A DNA stretch of 64,000 nt, from NCBI GenBank assembly GCA_009760855.2, contig WPIO01000001.1, positions 6,303,501 through 6,367,500 on the forward strand, in the 5' to 3' direction. Each line of letters starts with the position of its first letter. The first letter of the stretch is position 1. The position numbers and the translations under genes are program-made. This DNA is from Cristatella mucedo (Eukaryota; Bryozoa; Phylactolaemata; Cristatellidae). A model generated the notes under the pieces. It ran no database searches. It worked only from the letters and a program-made list of their open reading frames with translations, and was not told where the DNA came from. Shown here piece after piece: positions 60,755 through 64,000 of the stretch.

Positions 60755-60925
60755 GTGAGCCGTGATGGCACACTAGGTAAGGCGATTGCTTTCACGACCT
60801 CGAACCCGAGGTCGTGGGTTCGATTCCTGCAGGGGGCGATTCTTTATCGCCACTGCAAGCCGTGGTGATAGCCGTAAAGGCTCTTCTGTCGCTATACAAA
60901 AAAGACAGTTTAATCAGCTAGGATT
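60755..60925 (+). mobile_element. SINE B copy, best example of the family
   Basis: Head GTGAGCCGTGATGGCACACT then AGGTAAGGCG (A-box region). A palindromic arm ACGACCTCG/CGAGGTCGT sits between the boxes. The B box is GGTTCGATTCC. GGGCGATTCTTTATCGCC follows, and the tail is TGTCGCTATACAAAAAAGAC then AGTTTAATCAGCTAGG. The features are those of a tRNA-derived SINE. Confidence 0.93.
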
Positions 60926-61276
60926 GTTTTTGGCGATTTGTCTGACTTTGGTTGTCCAATCCTTTACAGGGCCAACTAGTTAACTGTGGGCTAGTTTTTT
61001 TGCATGCGATGGGAATACATGGCTGTTCACTTTCGTTTAACTACATTGCATTACTTGTTCATTGTTTATTGCATACATTAGTTCTTCATTGTCGTTCGAG
61101 TGTTTGTTAAGATTTGCTATTATTTATATGAGAACTCAAAGAATTGCAGGACTTTGAGGAGCACACTTACCTGTGAACGTATGCATCCCTTAATACAGAT
61201 GTCCTCCGATAGTCCATCTATCTGTGTTTCTGCTTTTTGCACAGCCGAAAAGATAAGCTGTCTAGTGAGTCAAAGA
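60926..61276. other. Unassigned sequence
   Basis: AT-rich, nothing recognised. Confidence 0.4.
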
Positions 61277-61477
61277 CGGTGTGTATGCTGCCACTAACCA
61301 CATTTGCATGCTGACCCTGTGCATGTCACCCCTAACCACGTTATTCGTGTTGTTTAGCAAGCACGATACTACTCAACATTCAATCGCGTTTCCCTTTGCA
61401 GCAAATGTAAAGCGCCTAGAGAGAGATTGAGTTCTCTGAGGGCTCTTTATCAAGTGCATTATTATTATTATTATTAT
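61277..61477 (+). mobile_element. LINE family C, 3' UTR tail
   Basis: GTATGCTGCCACTAACCACA, TTTCCCTTTGCAGCAAATGT, AGAGAGAGATTGAGTTCTCT and (ATT)n. This copy shows the GAGAGAGA word that is expanded in the copy at 32490. Confidence 0.92.
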
Positions 61478-61726
61478 AGACACTGGCAGCTCAATGCAAA
61501 AAGCAGTGCGGCTGATCAGCAGTTGCTGAAAAGCAGAGCGATGGCAGGCACTTCCCCAGTGGCAGAATTTAGCAGGCAGAACTCTTCCCTCTGCCGGATG
61601 ATCGAGCACGCCTGCCTCGCATATCTAGCCGAGCACGAGAGGCACACGAGAGGCCCGTCACTGCGTCCCTGTCACTCTGCTGAAGATCGGCTAGTCAGAC
61701 TTCGCTTTGCAGGCTTTGCTGTAATA

Positions 61727-61897
61727 ATCCTAGCTGATTAAACAGCCTCTTTTTGTATAGCGACAGAAGAGCCTTTACGGCTTTCACCACCGCTTGCAGT
61801 GGCGATAAAGGATCGCCCACCGCAGGAACCGAACCCACGACCTCGGACCGAGGTCGTGAAAGCTACCGCCTTACTTAGTGTGCCACTACGGCTCACC
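61727..61897 (-). mobile_element. SINE B copy, inverted relative to the one at 60755
   Basis: Minus strand: GTGAGCCGTAGTGGCACACT, AAGTAAGGCGGTAGCTTTCA, the ACGACCTCGGTCCGAGGTCGT arm, GGTTCCTGCGGTGGGCGATC and TTTGTATAGCGACAG-type tail sequence. The B box has one change (GGTTCGGTTCC). Confidence 0.92.
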
Positions 61898-63605
61898 ATG
61901 AGCACAGAGGCACCTAGGTGTGTAATGCTGCTGCTGCTGCTACTGATTAACTGCTACTGATGCTTGCTCGCAGCTGGAACACGCCGATTCTACTGACGGT
62001 CGTGCACGACGCGATGCATCTGTCTTGCATCCTGCGAGTTGTCACCTCAGCTGCATTGCAGCAGGTGCCAAGCTTGACTGTGTGTCTCCGTGTGCCAAAG
62101 TTGCAGTCAGCATTCAAAAAATTCGATTAGTGTCATCGACGGCAATAATCTGGTGGGGTGTGCTGGCGACTGATTTCGAGCCCGAAAAGACTTGAGTTCG
62201 AAACCTGCTCGCATGCATGCAAGTGCGGCTGGATGAACAAGCATCGCCATGCACATAGATATCAGGGGGCCGAGTTGTTAACTGAGGCAAATAAAGCAGA
62301 TGACTGAAAACTTGTTAGTATTAGCAGCACTAGTCTCACCAAGCCCTCGAGCAGGCAGTAGTAGGCACCACAATATTCTCTTTTTAGTCATTACTGGGTA
62401 CAGATTGGGGCTTGTGGATGAAGGGGGGGTGGAGGTGCCGAATATATTGCTTGCATGAGTGACTCTGTACCGTTCTTGACTGCTAGCGATGGAGAGCATA
62501 GTTCTCTGCCGATGCATCGATCCAAAGCTTGGCTCAAGTCTCAGGTCGGGTGATCCAACTGCATCATCATTTGTATATAGAAGCAAATTGCATCGACGGA
62601 TTTCACCGTTCTCTCAGCCGGCAATACAGTAGCACTTCTAGCCGAAGTCGATCCCAAGACCTCGATTGCAGACCTCGTCACGTTATTCGACCTCCCAGGC
62701 TAAGACCCAGGTAGTATATACATGCGTGCAAGGTGGGTGTGCGTGCTTTCGATTTTGCCTAGGCGGTTACTTTGCCGCTCCATTACCCAGATTACCAAAA
62801 GCCAACAGGGGCAGTCCATTATCTGCTTCCCTCGACTGCCGACGATTCAGGGCACTCGACAGCCTCCAAAGTGGGAAAACAGTCGCGAGCCTACCGTAGG
62901 CTACCGGACGCTAGCCTTTGCTAAATATAGACTTGGATGTTAAATAAAGTGCTGAGTCAATAAATGGCCGTATGTAAATGTGTCAGCTTAGGTAGGTAGC
63001 AGTGCAAGGAGCAGATTGGAGGAGGGGGCGGCCGCCGACCCTTATCTCTACGAGATGAAAATAGGTAACCAAAAGCAGCCTAGACTCTCCCCCCCCCCCT
63101 CGAGTCGCCCTGCAACTGGAGCAATCCGGCTGTGGCTGGAGACCCACAGGGAGGGGTGCTCCCGGTCAGCTGCCCAACTGCCCAAGGCGTTTCAGCCTCT
63201 TGCGTCAATAGACTAATATTAGTCTTGCAGCAACACAGCTGAAGTTCTTATATTATTGATAGGCAATACACAAGGCTCCGTGCAAGCCAAGACACGACGG
63301 TTGCTTAACAGAGCTTGATCGTTAACGCTCGTGACCCGGAGCATCGTGGTCCTTAAGTAGCGCTGGCTATATCTATGTAACCCCTGACTCATCGTGAGCG
63401 GCCATAACGGTGAGTCGTAAGCAAGAAGAGGCCTTGAAAAAAATCTCGGCTGTGCTTAATCAGTGAGAGCGTTCGTCAGAAAACGAACCGGTAACGATAA
63501 GGCTCTCTGTTTCTTGCTCTCACCTCTCCAGCAAGATGGAGAGGGGGCGCGTGAGTGTGTGCATGCCTACATTAGCTTATGAGCTGGGTAGGAGTGTGAG
63601 GAGTG
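61898..63605. other. Weak exon-like stretch and polyadenylation-like signals
   Basis: A minus-strand stretch at 62395-62612 (72 codons, NLLLYTNDDAVGSPDLRLEP in part, Ser/Thr/Pro-rich end) ends at a GTAATG donor; the family is not recognised. On the plus strand two AATAAA words (62942 and about 62959) could end a transcript. Nothing is certain. Confidence 0.2.

Positions 63606-64000
<395 letters not shown>

Overview
The window looks like nuclear DNA from an animal, probably an invertebrate. The one convincing gene has GT-AG introns and an animal-type domain. The rest is dominated by 5'-truncated LINEs, tRNA-derived SINEs and very long simple repeats. There are no operons, rRNA genes, bacterial-type genes, CRISPR arrays or free-standing tRNA genes that I can see. 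I cannot name the species.

Layout. 1-4 kb: the 3' part of a plus-strand, multi-exon gene (nine exons whose splice phases agree, stop at 3926-3928). It encodes two tandem nucleoside 2-deoxyribosyltransferase-like domains, most like the OLRN-1/Raw type of animal proteins. 4-9.4 kb: mostly unannotatable sequence with two LINE tails. About 9.4-26 kb and 29.4-32.4 kb: GC- and CpG-rich DNA packed with simple repeats, including a 625-bp array of a 12-bp GC-rich unit, plus SINE and LINE fragments. This block may hold promoters or first exons; the best but weak coding candidate is on the minus strand at 24.5-25.2 kb. 26-29.4 and 32.4-40.3 kb: AT-richer, full of LINE and SINE copies and an unclassified interspersed repeat seen five times. 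40-64 kb: TpG/CpA-rich, CpG-poor sequence with a 1.37-kb (GGCA)n array, more SINEs and LINEs, weak exon-like stretches on both strands, and a (GA)n array running off the right end.

Mobile elements. Four recurring families can be defined from the window itself: LINE family C (CR1/L2-like reverse-transcriptase remnants, tail ending in (ATT)n), LINE family D (a different 3' end), SINE A and SINE B (both with recognisable pol III A and B boxes). SINE A and LINE C share their last ~50 bp, including a potential two-part stem-loop, which suggests SINE A is copied by the LINE C machinery. Some microsatellites appear to have grown from these tails. Nested insertions (SINE in LINE, LINE in LINE) give relative ages.

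Most long open frames here are by-products of simple repeats (4-bp and 12-bp units stay open in several frames) or of GC richness, so I do not call them genes.
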